DNA of 64,000 nucleotides from JAIVGV01 sp032229975 (GTDB taxonomy: Bacteria; Acidobacteriota; Blastocatellia; Pyrinomonadales; Pyrinomonadaceae): positions 46,515 through 110,514 of the forward strand of contig JAVXVG010000045.1 in the NCBI GenBank assembly GCA_032229975.1, given 5' to 3'. Under the pieces are notes generated by a model. It saw only the letters and a list, made by a program, of their open reading frames with translations, was not told where the DNA came from and ran no database searches. The position numbers were made by a program, and so were the translations under genes. Numbering within the stretch: the first letter of the stretch is position 1; each line of letters opens with the position of its first letter. Below, one piece after another: positions 25,510 to 34,711 of the stretch.

Positions 25510-27731
25510 AAGAAGGCCTCAGAGACAACCTGTCGCTCTCCGCGAAGCTCTTCTGGAAGCGCGCGTTCGTTCGCACGATCTTCTGGTGCGTGCGCCTCGC
25601 CGCGATCTTTTACGATTGCGGCCATCGCATCGTCGATGCTGCGGCAGAGCGCGGGCTTAACGTCCGGGAGGCTTGGAACGTCGCGCCGCGCGCCACGCCC
25701 ACGAACGAGTTCGCGCCGCAGTCCTTCGGCGTGCGAGATTTTCTATTCTTGACTGACAAGGTCACGGACAAAAAGATCGATGCGACGAAAACAGATCGCG
25801 AACCGCGTGCGTCGGTCGTCATCCCCGTCTTCAACAAAGCCGAGTTCACCTTTCAATGCTTGCGCTCGCTCGTGCGCGAGGTTGATCTAGGCGAGACGGA
25901 GATCATCATCGTCAACAACGCCTCGACAGACGAGACGGCAGAGATGCTCGCGCGCTTCGGCGGACTCATTCACGTCATCACGAACGAAGAGAATCGCGGC
26001 TTCGTCGATGCGTGCAATCAGGGCGCGTCGGTCGCGCGCGGCCGATTCCTCGTCTTCCTCAATAACGATACGGTCGTGCTCGCGGGCTGGCTCGAAGAGT
26101 TGATCCAGACAATCGAAGCCGATGATTCGATCGGCGCGGTCGGCTCGATGCTCATCTATCCCGACGGGCGCGTGCAAGAAGCGGGCGCGATTCTATGGCG
26201 CGACGGCGCGGCATCTCATTACGGATGGGGTGGCCCACCCGACGATCCGCGCTACAGTTTCGCGCGCGACGTTGACTACTGCTCCGGCGCATCGCTCCTC
26301 GTCCGGCGCGATCTCTTCACACGACTCGGCGGCTTCGACCGACTCTACGCGCCCGCTTATTATGAAGACGCGGACATCTGCTTCGGCGTGCGCTCGCTCG
26401 GCTACCGCGTCCGCTATCAGCCGCTCTCGCGCGTCGTTCATTACGAAGGCGCGACGGCCGGCACCGACACGTCGTCAGGCTACAAGCGTTTCCAGATCAT
26501 CAACCGCGAAAAGTTCTTCGACAAGTGGCGCGCGGTGTTAGAGCGCGATCACTTCGACGATCATCCCGCGAACATCGCGCGTGCTTCCATCCGATCAAGC
26601 GGGCCTGCCGTCATCATCTTCGACGATCACCTGCCCGCGCCCGACCGCGACGCGGGCAGCGCGCGCATGGCGTTCATCTTGAAATCGCTTGCGCGTTGGT
26701 CGAGCCCCGTCTTCGTCTCCACGGGCAACCTGCGCGTGCCCTCGGACGAGCGACGACTCTGGCGCGACGGCATCGAGACGGCGCGCGCAACCGACTACCC
26801 GCGACTCTTAAAGGAGAGAAACTTCGGCGCGGCAATCGTCAGCCGGCCCGACGTGGCGGAGGCGATCATGCCAGCGATCCGAAGCCGTGCGCCGCACGCG
26901 AAGATCGTTCTCGACATGGTGGACGTGCACTTCATACGTCTGGAGCGCGAGGCGCGCGTGACGAACGATGCGCGCATCGCCGCAGAAGCGCGTCGCTATC
27001 GCGAGCTTGAGACCGGCCTCGCGCGCGCAGCCGATCTCGTCTGGTGCGCTTCGCCTGACGACAAGCGCGAGATGGAGCGCGCCGCGCCCAATGTTCGCAT
27101 CGAAGTCATCCCCACGATCCACTCGCCGCACTCGCGCGGAAAAAATTTCGACGAGCGACAGGGCCTCCTCTTCCTCGGCAATCTTGCGCACCCGCCCAAC
27201 CGCGACGCCGTCCACTTCTTCGTCCGCGAAGTCTTCCCGCTTGTCCGTGAGTCTCTTGGCGACGTGAAGCTCTTCATCGTCGGCGACAACGCGCCCAAGG
27301 AGATCGCCGCGCTTGCCTCTGCGGAAGTCTGGGTGCTCGGCTACGTGCCCGACATCGAGCCTCTGTTCGCGAACGCGCGTGTGATGGTGGCCCCGCTACG
27401 TTTTGGCGCGGGCGTCAAGGGCAAGATCGGTGAATCGCTCGCGCACGGCCTGCCCGTCGTCACCACAACAATCGGGGCCGAAGGTATGGGCATCGACGAC
27501 GGCGCGCACGCTCTCATCGCCGACGATGCGCGCGCCTTCGCCGACGCGATCCTTCGCGCCTACACGGATCGCGATCTCTGGCAGAAACTTTCCGATGGCG
27601 GATACGCGCACGTCGCGGCGAACTTCGCGCCCGAAGTCGTCCGACACGTCGTTGACGATTCGCTGTGTGAGATGATCGGTTTGACGGCGACGACCGCACG
27701 CATCGAAGCAGGCGAACGCACAGGCTCCTAA
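25506..27731 (+). CDS. Fused GT2-GT4 glycosyltransferase
   Basis: The 741 residues contain two catalytic units. Residues about 95-350 are GT2: SVVIPVFNKAEFTFQCLRSL, NNDTVVLAGWLEEL, and CSGASLLVRRDLFTRLGGFD, with a DxD-like motif. Residues about 370-720 are a GT-B unit: VLGYVPDIEPLFANARVMVAPLRFGAGVKGKIGESLAHGLPVV. The two could add sugars in sequence on one chain. The start is TTG 25506, overlapping the Wzt stop as TTGA; the next in-frame ATG would remove the first GT2 motif, so TTG coupling is preferred. No stop or frameshift is seen between the two domains. Confidence 0.85.
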   Translation: MKEGLRDNLSLSAKLFWKRAFVRTIFWCVRLAAIFYDCGHRIVDAAAERGLNVREAWNVAPRATPTNEFAPQSFGVRDFLFLTDKVTDKKIDATKTDREPRASVVIPVFNKAEFTFQCLRSLVREVDLGETEIIIVNNASTDETAEMLARFGGLIHVITNEENRGFVDACNQGASVARGRFLVFLNNDTVVLAGWLEELIQTIEADDSIGAVGSMLIYPDGRVQEAGAILWRDGAASHYGWGGPPDDPRYSFARDVDYCSGASLLVRRDLFTRLGGFDRLYAPAYYEDADICFGVRSLGYRVRYQPLSRVVHYEGATAGTDTSSGYKRFQIINREKFFDKWRAVLERDHFDDHPANIARASIRSSGPAVIIFDDHLPAPDRDAGSARMAFILKSLARWSSPVFVSTGNLRVPSDERRLWRDGIETARATDYPRLLKERNFGAAIVSRPDVAEAIMPAIRSRAPHAKIVLDMVDVHFIRLEREARVTNDARIAAEARRYRELETGLARAADLVWCASPDDKREMERAAPNVRIEVIPTIHSPHSRGKNFDERQGLLFLGNLAHPPNRDAVHFFVREVFPLVRESLGDVKLFIVGDNAPKEIAALASAEVWVLGYVPDIEPLFANARVMVAPLRFGAGVKGKIGESLAHGLPVVTTTIGAEGMGIDDGAHALIADDARAFADAILRAYTDRDLWQKLSDGGYAHVAANFAPEVVRHVVDDSLCEMIGLTATTARIEAGERTGS

Positions 27732-27756
27732 CCGCGACGACAACCCGCTCAATTCT

Positions 27757-29688
27757 TCACGCACGCTCGATCCAACGCTCGTACCACGCGCTCAGATTCA
27801 GCAACGTCCAGAGGTGGAAGCTCCAATCGTGCGCGCCGCGCCGGTGCTCTTCGACGAGACGCGCGACGTATGAGTAATCGAAGAACTCGCGGCGGCGCAT
27901 GGATGAATTAAGCACGTGAGAGTCGAGCAGTTGCGCCGGATCGTCTCTCAGCCATTCTTTGATCGGCGCGCCAAAGCCGCGCTTGCGTCGGTGCAGCAGC
28001 TCGCGCGGCAAGACCTCTTCGAGGGCCTGCTTTAAGACGTGCTTGCCGCTCTCGCCTTTAACTTTCAGCGCGCGCGGCAGGCCCATTGCGAACGTCACTA
28101 ACTTGTCGTCTAAGAACGGCACACGCGTCTCGACCGAGGTAGCCATCGTGATCTTATCGACGCGCATCAAGAGCAGTTCGGGTAGACGGAGTTGCAGTTC
28201 GAGATAGATCATGCGCGAGAGGAAATCGCTCGCGGGCCGCTCGCGCGCGATGTGTTCGAGGTAGGGCGCGATCACTTCGTAAGACGTGCGATCACGGAAA
28301 CGCTCGCGCATCCGCGTCGAGAGCAGGCGCGGCTTTGATGTCTCATCAAAAACTATTGCCGCGCCCCAGAACAACTCTTCGCCCGCGCCGAACCTGCGCG
28401 CGAGTTCGGCGGCGATGGACTTTGATCCGGCCGATGCGAAGAGTGCCTGCGCGCCCGCGCTTGCCATGCGACGCGCGACGCCCGGCAGACGCTCCGCGTG
28501 TCGCCAGTAGCGTTCGTAGATTTTCAGATAGCGCACATACTTTTCGTAGCCGCTCAAAATTTCGTCCGCGCCTTCGCCGCTCTGCACGACAATGGTTCCG
28601 GTGTCGCGCGCAAGGCGCGAGACATAGTAGAGCGGCACGCAGACCGGATCAGCGATGGGCTCGTCCTGATGAAAGACCAGATCGGCGAGAAACGACCTCA
28701 TCTCCGGCTCGTCGATGACGATCTCGTGATGCTCCGTGCCGAACCTCTCGGCGACGGCGCGCGCTGCGTCGAGTTCGTTGTACTCGTCTGCGTCGCTGAA
28801 GCCGACGGTGAACGTGCGCACCGGACGCGGAGACTGTTCCGCCATCAACGCGACGTTCGCCGACGAATCGACGCCGCCCGACAGAAAAACTCCGACGGGC
28901 ACGTCCGCCATCATCCGCTTCTTGACGGAGGCGCGCAGCAGTCGCATCAACTCCGCGCGCCACTCCTCGTCACTGCGCTCGATGGTCTCTGCGGGCGGCA
29001 ACGCGTCGAAGTAGCGCGTCGAGCGCGTCGTGCCGTCGCGCTCGACGGTGAGGAGGTGGCCCGCCGGAAGTTTCTTGATGTCGCGGAAGAGCGTGTTGGG
29101 CGCAGGGCTCGTGAGAAACGAGAGATAATGATAGAGCGAGTCTTCATCGACCTCGGCGGTGACTTGCCCGTGCGCGAGGATCGCTTTGATCTCGGAGGCG
29201 AAGATAAAGCGGCCACCTTTTTGATAAAAGTAGAGCGGCTTGACGCCTAAGGGATCGCGCGCGAGGACGAGTCGTTCGCGCGCCGCGTCCCAGAGCGCGA
29301 TAGCGAAGTCGCCTTCAAGCGCGGTGATGAAATCCAGCCCGCGCTCTTCGTAAAGATGAAGGATCGTCTCCGAGTCGGTGCGCGAAGCGTAAGTGTGGCC
29401 GCGCTGTTCGAGGTCTTCGCGCAAGAGAGCGTGGTTATAAATCTCGCCGTTGAAGACGAGCCACACGTCGCCGCGCGCGCACCCGTGCATCGGCTGGTTG
29501 CCGGCCGCAGAGAGATCGACGATGGCGAGCCGGCGAAATCCCAACCCCAACCGGCCCTCGTCGAGCACGCACGCGCCCGCGTCGTCGGGCCCACGATGCG
29601 CCATCGTGTCGCGCATACGCACGACGAGCGACTCGTCGATCCTTGTCGCCGCCGCGCCGTACTCCCACACTCCGCAGATTCCGCACAT
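27757..29688 (-). CDS. asnB: Asparagine synthase-type glutamine amidotransferase
   Basis: The protein starts MCGICGVW, leaving Cys2 as the glutamine-hydrolysing nucleophile; the N-terminal glutaminase has GPDDAGACV and RLAIVDLSAAGNQPM. The C-terminal synthetase has the ATP pyrophosphatase loop SGGVDSSANVALMA. Total length, 643 residues, is normal for the AsnB group. Free asparagine production is possible, but such copies in exopolysaccharide clusters often amidate uronic acids or act in unknown steps. It lies 12 bases from the heparinase-like gene and probably shares an operon with it and the epimerase gene upstream. Confidence 0.9.
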   Translation of the reverse strand: MCGICGVWEYGAAATRIDESLVVRMRDTMAHRGPDDAGACVLDEGRLGLGFRRLAIVDLSAAGNQPMHGCARGDVWLVFNGEIYNHALLREDLEQRGHTYASRTDSETILHLYEERGLDFITALEGDFAIALWDAARERLVLARDPLGVKPLYFYQKGGRFIFASEIKAILAHGQVTAEVDEDSLYHYLSFLTSPAPNTLFRDIKKLPAGHLLTVERDGTTRSTRYFDALPPAETIERSDEEWRAELMRLLRASVKKRMMADVPVGVFLSGGVDSSANVALMAEQSPRPVRTFTVGFSDADEYNELDAARAVAERFGTEHHEIVIDEPEMRSFLADLVFHQDEPIADPVCVPLYYVSRLARDTGTIVVQSGEGADEILSGYEKYVRYLKIYERYWRHAERLPGVARRMASAGAQALFASAGSKSIAAELARRFGAGEELFWGAAIVFDETSKPRLLSTRMRERFRDRTSYEVIAPYLEHIARERPASDFLSRMIYLELQLRLPELLLMRVDKITMATSVETRVPFLDDKLVTFAMGLPRALKVKGESGKHVLKQALEEVLPRELLHRRKRGFGAPIKEWLRDDPAQLLDSHVLNSSMRRREFFDYSYVARLVEEHRRGAHDWSFHLWTLLNLSAWYERWIERA

Positions 29689-29700
29689 AAGAGTCGAGGG

Positions 29701-31821
29701 TCAGGGATTGAGGGCCGGAGCGTCGAGACGTAACGACTGCCCTTCGGATGTCATCAACTGTTCGAGCATCTTTAATCGTGCGCCTTCGTCTTCATCCGCA
29801 CCGACGGGCATAAGCGACCAGAGGACTTTGAGCGGCGCGCGCGTGTTGAGCGTCCAGCAGAGACTCTGCGACGCGACGCGCTCGCCGTAGTCGCATGAAG
29901 TCGTGCGCGGCTCGACGGTCGGATCAGTGTCAACGCCGAGTGGCACGACGAGCAGTCGCGCGCCGTTGCGCTCATCGTACAACTCCGCAAAGCCTTCACG
30001 CACGCGCGCCTTGATGCCGCGACCAGCATGGAAGAAGAAGCGGAAGACGTGCGAGCCTGCGCCCGCGAAGTAGTCTTCGACGATGAAGAGGCGCGCGCGT
30101 TTGTCGAGCGTGACGCAGCGCGCGTGCGTGACGGGCTGCGACAGTCTTTCGTAACCGTGATGTTTGGCATAAACGATGTCGCGGTGCGCGCCCTTCGTGA
30201 AATGGATCAGGCGCGGGCGCGCTTCATCGCCGATGCGAAAGGGGGCCCGCTCGTCGGTCGTGTTCTGCTCCGTGCCGTCGATCTCCACGGTCGAGTGCCA
30301 AGCGGTCGAGCGAAACTGCCCACGCGCGCCGAGGTCTCGCGTGTAAGTGTAAGTGCCGGGATCGACGATGAAGTCAGAGCCGCACGCGGAGACTTCCAGA
30401 GAGAGAGCGTCGTTGTGCGCGTGCGAGCCGCGCCCGCGAAGGCCCGCGCCGGAGGTAGCCATGAGCAGGTAGAGATCGTCTTGACGCAGGATGCTAAGAC
30501 TCGTGCCTGCGCTCGAAGCGAGCCGCGTGTCGGAAACGCGATCAAGCGGCAGTTGCTCGTAAGTTGCCAAGCCTTCCGCGCCGAGCAGCCACAGCAACTC
30601 GAAGGGCGCGGCGTCTTCAACCTTGAGCAAGTGATCGCGTTTGAGAGTCGCGCCGACGCCGAGCAGATAGGCGTGCTCGTCCGCAGCGCGCGGCGCGAGC
30701 GGCAAGAGGCGACTGTTATCCGCATCGCCGACGAGCGGCGCGCGCCCCGTTGGTTTCAGATACACGCGCACGTATTCGAGCATCGCTTGAACGTGCGTCG
30801 TGAAGTGTTGTGGAAGTTCGATGTCGTTCGCGCGGCAGAGCAGAGACGTGTAGAGGAACATCTCGGCGGTGAAGCGATGATAGCCGGTCGAAGATTCGTA
30901 GTGTGCGCCGTCGTCTAAGACTTGCTTGTTCATCTCGCGCATGGTCTCGCGCAGACCGAACTCGCGCCATGCGCGCGCGGCTTCGAGTTCAGGCAAGAGC
31001 GTGCCGAGCCAGAAGAGACCGACGACGTTCGAGAGATAATGATTGCTCGTCGCGAGATGCGAGAACTCAAGGTGTGCGCGAATGAACGCGCCGTGCTCGT
31101 CGAACGTGGCGAGAAGCGACGAGAGCCTTTGCGCGTTCATGTGCGGCGAGCGTAAGAAAAGGCGGAAGGCCGCGAGCAAGTTCACCGCGCGCAACGCGAC
31201 CTCCATCGCGCTCGCCCAGTTCGCGCCCTGCCCCACAGGATTCTGCGCGCGCCAACTTTCAACGTCGGCGAAGAATCTTTCTGCGAGCTGTTCATCAGAT
31301 GTGAGCGCGTAAGCCTGCGCGAGCGCGACGAGATGGCCGAGGCGATTCAGCTCCCACAACACGCGCACGTCCGAGCCGTCGCCGCGCGAGAGTTTTACGT
31401 CGGCGTGAAACTCGCTTGACCAGCGCGCGCCCGTCAGAGGATCGCGCAGCCAATCAACTCTCGCGCCGAAGTCGAACTCGCCACAGCCGACGAGCGACCA
31501 GCGATTCTCTTCGACGACCTTACGCGCGCGCGCGATCAACTCTTCCGTCTCGCGCGGAAAATTCTCGCGCGCGAGTCGTGACAACTCCTCCGTCTCAATC
31601 TCGAAGCCTGCGGGGAAGCGCGGATGAGTGCGTGAGCGAAAGTGTGCGAGCAGTTCTTCAGGCGAGAGCCGCGCAAACTCCACCGAGAGATGTGGGCCAC
31701 TCTCCGCACCCGCGCTGTGTGCGACCATCGCGCGCTCGCGCCGCAACGAGAAGGCGACGCGCGCTCGACGCACGGCTTCGCGCGACAATGCGACCACGCT
31801 CACGTCGCCGCGAAAAGGCAT
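29701..31821 (-). CDS. Heparinase II/III-like polysaccharide lyase
   Basis: The N-terminal helical region (about 80-380) has many conserved features of the alginate_lyase/heparinase II family, such as WEFNRLGHL-like LWELNRLGHLVAL, NHYLSNVVGLFWLG and YHRFTAEMFLY. The C-terminal beta-sandwich has GSHAHNDALSLEVSACGSDFIVDPGTYTY. It should cleave uronic-acid containing polymers; such enzymes in export loci edit or clear periplasmic chains. Signal sequence is not obvious. I start at ATG 31821, since the longer frame to 31998 passes through a heptamer tandem repeat and is unlikely to be coding. Family call is good; substrate is unknown. Confidence 0.8.
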   Translation of the reverse strand: MPFRGDVSVVALSREAVRRARVAFSLRRERAMVAHSAGAESGPHLSVEFARLSPEELLAHFRSRTHPRFPAGFEIETEELSRLARENFPRETEELIARARKVVEENRWSLVGCGEFDFGARVDWLRDPLTGARWSSEFHADVKLSRGDGSDVRVLWELNRLGHLVALAQAYALTSDEQLAERFFADVESWRAQNPVGQGANWASAMEVALRAVNLLAAFRLFLRSPHMNAQRLSSLLATFDEHGAFIRAHLEFSHLATSNHYLSNVVGLFWLGTLLPELEAARAWREFGLRETMREMNKQVLDDGAHYESSTGYHRFTAEMFLYTSLLCRANDIELPQHFTTHVQAMLEYVRVYLKPTGRAPLVGDADNSRLLPLAPRAADEHAYLLGVGATLKRDHLLKVEDAAPFELLWLLGAEGLATYEQLPLDRVSDTRLASSAGTSLSILRQDDLYLLMATSGAGLRGRGSHAHNDALSLEVSACGSDFIVDPGTYTYTRDLGARGQFRSTAWHSTVEIDGTEQNTTDERAPFRIGDEARPRLIHFTKGAHRDIVYAKHHGYERLSQPVTHARCVTLDKRARLFIVEDYFAGAGSHVFRFFFHAGRGIKARVREGFAELYDERNGARLLVVPLGVDTDPTVEPRTTSCDYGERVASQSLCWTLNTRAPLKVLWSLMPVGADEDEGARLKMLEQLMTSEGQSLRLDAPALNP

Positions 31822-31828
31822 GGATGAG

Positions 31829-31915
31829 GGATGAGGGATGAGGGATGAAAGAAGGCCACTCGATCCGATCCGTCGCGCTTTCATCTTTCCGGCCTCATCC
31901 TTCATCCTTCGTCGC
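31829..31915. repeat. Heptamer-repeat element A
   Basis: Tandem GGGATGA units (three complete copies, 31830-31853) on the plus strand face TCATCCT TCATCCT at 31896-31911, giving an imperfect inverted repeat across the heparinase-epimerase boundary. It is one of five similar elements seen between 31.8 and 45.2 kb. The end of the epimerase coding region lies within the right arm. Confidence 0.6.
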
Positions 31916-33001
31916 TTCCAAGAGCGCGTTGAGGATGCGGTCGGCGGCTTGTCCATCCCAGAGCGGCGGCAGTTCGGCGCGCGGATTTTCAAGCGCATCG
32001 TGTGCCTCGCGCATGATCTGTTCGGCGTCCGTGCCGACGATGCGATTCGTGCCGTGCGTTACGGTGACGGGCCGCTCGGTGTTTTCGCGAAGCGTCAAAC
32101 AGGGAATTGAGAGCGCGGTCGTCTCCTCCTGCAAGCCGCCGGAATCAGTGAGCACGAGTCGCGCGCCGCTCATCAAACGCAGGAAGTCGAGATAGCCGAG
32201 CGGTTCGATGAGACGCAAACGCGGCGCGGCTGCGTTCACGCGCGACATCAGTCCAAACTCTTCGAGGCGCGCGCGCGTGCGCGGGTGCGCGGGGAAGATG
32301 ACGGGCAGACGTTTCGAGACGCGCACGAGCGCAGAGAGGATGCGTTCGAGCGTGGCGCGCTCGTCCACGTTCGATGGGCGGTGGAGCGTGACGACGGCGT
32401 AAGGGCCACCTTTGAGTCCGAGGTCTTCGCGGACGCGAGAGCGAGAGGCGCGGTCGAGCTGCGCGTAGAGCGAATCGATCATGACGTTGCCGACGAAGCG
32501 TATGCGCGCGCGTGGTATGCCTTCGGCGAGAAGGTTTTCATCGGCGTCGGGCGAGGGCGTTAAGAGGAGGTCTGCGATCTGATCCGTGAGCAGTCGATTG
32601 ATCTCTTCGGGCATCGTGCGGTCGCGGCTGCGAAGTCCCGCCTCGACGTGCGCGACACGAACTTGCAGCTTCGCGCAGACAAGCGCGCACGCGAGCGTCG
32701 AGTTTACGTCGCCGACGACGACGACCCAGTCCGGTCTATGTTCAAGCACAACCGGCTCGAAGCGTTGCATGACGGCGGCGGTCTGCTGCGCGTGCGTCCC
32801 CGATCCGACTTCGAGATGCACATCCGGCGCGGGAAGTTCGAGATCGCGGAAGAAGGCTTCGGACATCCGCGCGTCGTAGTGCTGTCCGGTGTGCACGACG
32901 AGCGGAGTGAACTCGCGCGCGCGCCGCCGCATCGCTTCGACGATGGGCGCAACTTTCATAAAGTTCGGTCGCGCCCCGACGACGTTGATGACTTTCAGCA
33001 T
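31895..33001 (-). CDS. wecB: UDP-N-acetylglucosamine 2-epimerase (non-hydrolysing)
   Basis: WecB converts UDP-GlcNAc to UDP-ManNAc. The sequence starts VINVVGARPNFMKVAPIVEAM and holds VVHTGQHYDARMSEAFF, DVNSTLACAL, VTLHRPSNVD and LTDSGGLQEETTAL, all expected of the family; the last of these forms the UDP-binding pocket. Length is 368 residues from ATG 33001, which I prefer over an upstream start that falls in repeat sequence. It sits 66 bases from the nucleotide-sugar dehydrogenase, with which it probably forms the ManNAcA route. Confidence 0.93.
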   Translation of the reverse strand: MLKVINVVGARPNFMKVAPIVEAMRRRAREFTPLVVHTGQHYDARMSEAFFRDLELPAPDVHLEVGSGTHAQQTAAVMQRFEPVVLEHRPDWVVVVGDVNSTLACALVCAKLQVRVAHVEAGLRSRDRTMPEEINRLLTDQIADLLLTPSPDADENLLAEGIPRARIRFVGNVMIDSLYAQLDRASRSRVREDLGLKGGPYAVVTLHRPSNVDERATLERILSALVRVSKRLPVIFPAHPRTRARLEEFGLMSRVNAAAPRLRLIEPLGYLDFLRLMSGARLVLTDSGGLQEETTALSIPCLTLRENTERPVTVTHGTNRIVGTDAEQIMREAHDALENPRAELPPLWDGQAADRILNALLEATKDEG

Positions 33002-33068
33002 AGTTTCAGGTTTCAAGTTCCAAGTTTCAGGTTCGCGACTTTCAACTTGAAACTTGGAACCTGAAACT
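33002..33068. repeat. Heptamer-repeat element B
   Basis: The plus strand has CAGGTTT CAAGTTC CAAGTTT CAGGTTC, a tandem of 7-base units, and the other arm ACTTGAA ACTTGGA ACCTGAA ACT. The two arms form a long inverted repeat filling the wecB-dehydrogenase gap. It fits a folded RNA element; no protein can be read from it. Confidence 0.65.
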
Positions 33069-34405
33069 CAAAGCCTGATGATGCGCGCGCAAGCCGTGCG
33101 GCGCAGGTCGCCGCCGAGGGCGTTGCGGGTATCGACGATGAGTTTTGATAGTTGACAGACGCGCGCGTAGTCGATGCCCGTGTGATCTGTGACGATGACG
33201 ACGCAATCGGCGGCGCGCAGCTCTTCGTCTGTGAGCGGGACGCTTTGCAAGGGCTCGCCGGGCGCTTCGGTGTGCGCGTCGTCGAAGCGCACTTCCGCGA
33301 TGAAAGGATCGTGATAGCGCACGTCCGCGCCTTTGGCGCGCAGTCGGTCGATGATCGAGAGCGCAGGGCTTTCACGCACGTCGTTGATATCTTTCTTGTA
33401 GGCGACGCCGAGCAGGAGCAGGCGCGAGCCGTTGAGGGACTTGCGGTCGTCGTTCAAGCCATCACTGATGAGCGTGACGACGTGATCGGGCATACGCGAG
33501 TTCACTTCTTCGGCGAGACCGATGAAGCGCGAATCGAAGCCATGCTGTCGCGCTTTCCAAGAGAGATAGTGCGGATCGAGCGGGATGCAGTGGCCCCCGA
33601 TGCCGGGGCCGGGATAGAAGGCCATGAAGCCGAAGGGCTTGGTGGCCGCCGCGCGGATCACTTCCCATGTGTCGATGCCGAGCGCGTAGCAGAGGCGGGC
33701 CATCTCGTTCGCCATGCCGATGTTGACGGCGCGGAAAGTGTTCTCTAAAAGTTTCGCGGCTTCCGCCACGCGCGACGAAGAGACGGCGTGCACCTGCGCG
33801 ACGATCTGCGAATAGAGCAAGGCAGCGATCTCCGTCGAGTCATCGGTTGAGCCGCCGACGACCTTCGGGATGTTGTCTGTGTGAAACTGCGGGTTGCCGG
33901 GATCGACGCGCTCCGGCGAGAAGGCGAGGAGGAAATCTTCGTCGAGCTTGAGACCGGCCGACTCGAACATTGGGAGCAACACTTCGTCGGTCGTGCCCGG
34001 ATAGGTCGTCGATTCGAGGATGACGAGTTGACCGCGTCGCAAATTTTTCTTGATCTCCTCGGCGGCGGAGAGGATGTAGGAGATGTCCGGCTCTTTGGTT
34101 TTGCGCAAGGGCGTGGGCACGCAGATGATGATCGCGTCGCAACTCTTCAGCGCGGCGAAGTCTATCGTCGCGCTCAAACGTTTCGCGTTGACCAGCTCGG
34201 CGAGTTGCGCGGAAGAAACGTCGGCGATGTAGCTCTCGCCCCGATTGATCGATTCAGCCTTGCGCGCGTCAACCTCGAAGCCGATGGCCCAGAAGCCTCT
34301 GCGCGCGAACTCAGCGGCGAGCGGCAGACCGACGTAGCCCAGACCGATCACGCCGACGCGCGCCTCTTTCGACTCGACGAGTCTCTTGATGTCCTCTTTA
34401 ATCAT
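33068..34405 (-). CDS. UDP-sugar 6-dehydrogenase (UDP-ManNAc or UDP-GlcNAc dehydrogenase)
   Basis: Rossmann motif VGVIGLGYVGLPLAAEFARRG near residues 17-37 binds NAD; CVPTPLRKTKEPDISYI and ILESTTYPGTTDEVLLP follow; the catalytic Cys is in GPGIGGHCIPLDP. It oxidises a nucleotide sugar twice to a uronic acid. Gene order after wecB suggests UDP-ManNAc as substrate (WecC/WbpO-like), but a UDP-GlcNAc enzyme (WbpA-like) cannot be excluded. Length is 445 residues, normal. The genes encoding these two enzymes read in the same direction and would be co-expressed with AsnB and the lyase. Confidence 0.88.
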   Translation of the reverse strand: MIKEDIKRLVESKEARVGVIGLGYVGLPLAAEFARRGFWAIGFEVDARKAESINRGESYIADVSSAQLAELVNAKRLSATIDFAALKSCDAIIICVPTPLRKTKEPDISYILSAAEEIKKNLRRGQLVILESTTYPGTTDEVLLPMFESAGLKLDEDFLLAFSPERVDPGNPQFHTDNIPKVVGGSTDDSTEIAALLYSQIVAQVHAVSSSRVAEAAKLLENTFRAVNIGMANEMARLCYALGIDTWEVIRAAATKPFGFMAFYPGPGIGGHCIPLDPHYLSWKARQHGFDSRFIGLAEEVNSRMPDHVVTLISDGLNDDRKSLNGSRLLLLGVAYKKDINDVRESPALSIIDRLRAKGADVRYHDPFIAEVRFDDAHTEAPGEPLQSVPLTDEELRAADCVVIVTDHTGIDYARVCQLSKLIVDTRNALGGDLRRTACARIIRL

Positions 34406-34711
34406 TTATGTTTTCGGGATGATGATCAATGTATGACGGAGGCGGCAAGTCCGCGCGCCTTCCAGCAAGACTAGGGAGCAAGCGCAGTGACTGTCAAGCA
34501 AGCCCCCGCCCGCGCGCGCGCTTGTAAGGTCAAACGTTGACACGCCCGCGCGGCGGTAATACCATCCACGCGCTTTCGAGTCTCCGCCCTTGCCGTCGTT
34601 GACTTACCCGCGACTCGAACCCGACCGCGAGACCCTAAAGCGCACCGGACGCTGTACCACGCGGACTCACGAACCCGTTCCCAAGCAATCGCAGACTGAA
34701 AGGAGAACGCT
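34406..34711. other. Divergent intergenic region with a possible promoter
   Basis: No gene is seen. A possible rightward promoter is TTGACA at 34537-34542 and TACCAT at 34560-34565 with 17 bases between, about 145 bases upstream of the DUF1906 gene. The sequence AAAGGAGAACGCT just before 34712 is its ribosome-binding site. A segment near 34620-34650 looks superficially like part of a tRNA but does not fold as one. Confidence 0.35.

Noticed and set aside
34560..34680. Sequence resembling part of a tRNA (GGTTCGAGTCGC on the minus strand)
   Set aside because: The expected T-arm and acceptor pairings do not form and no anticodon arm fits.
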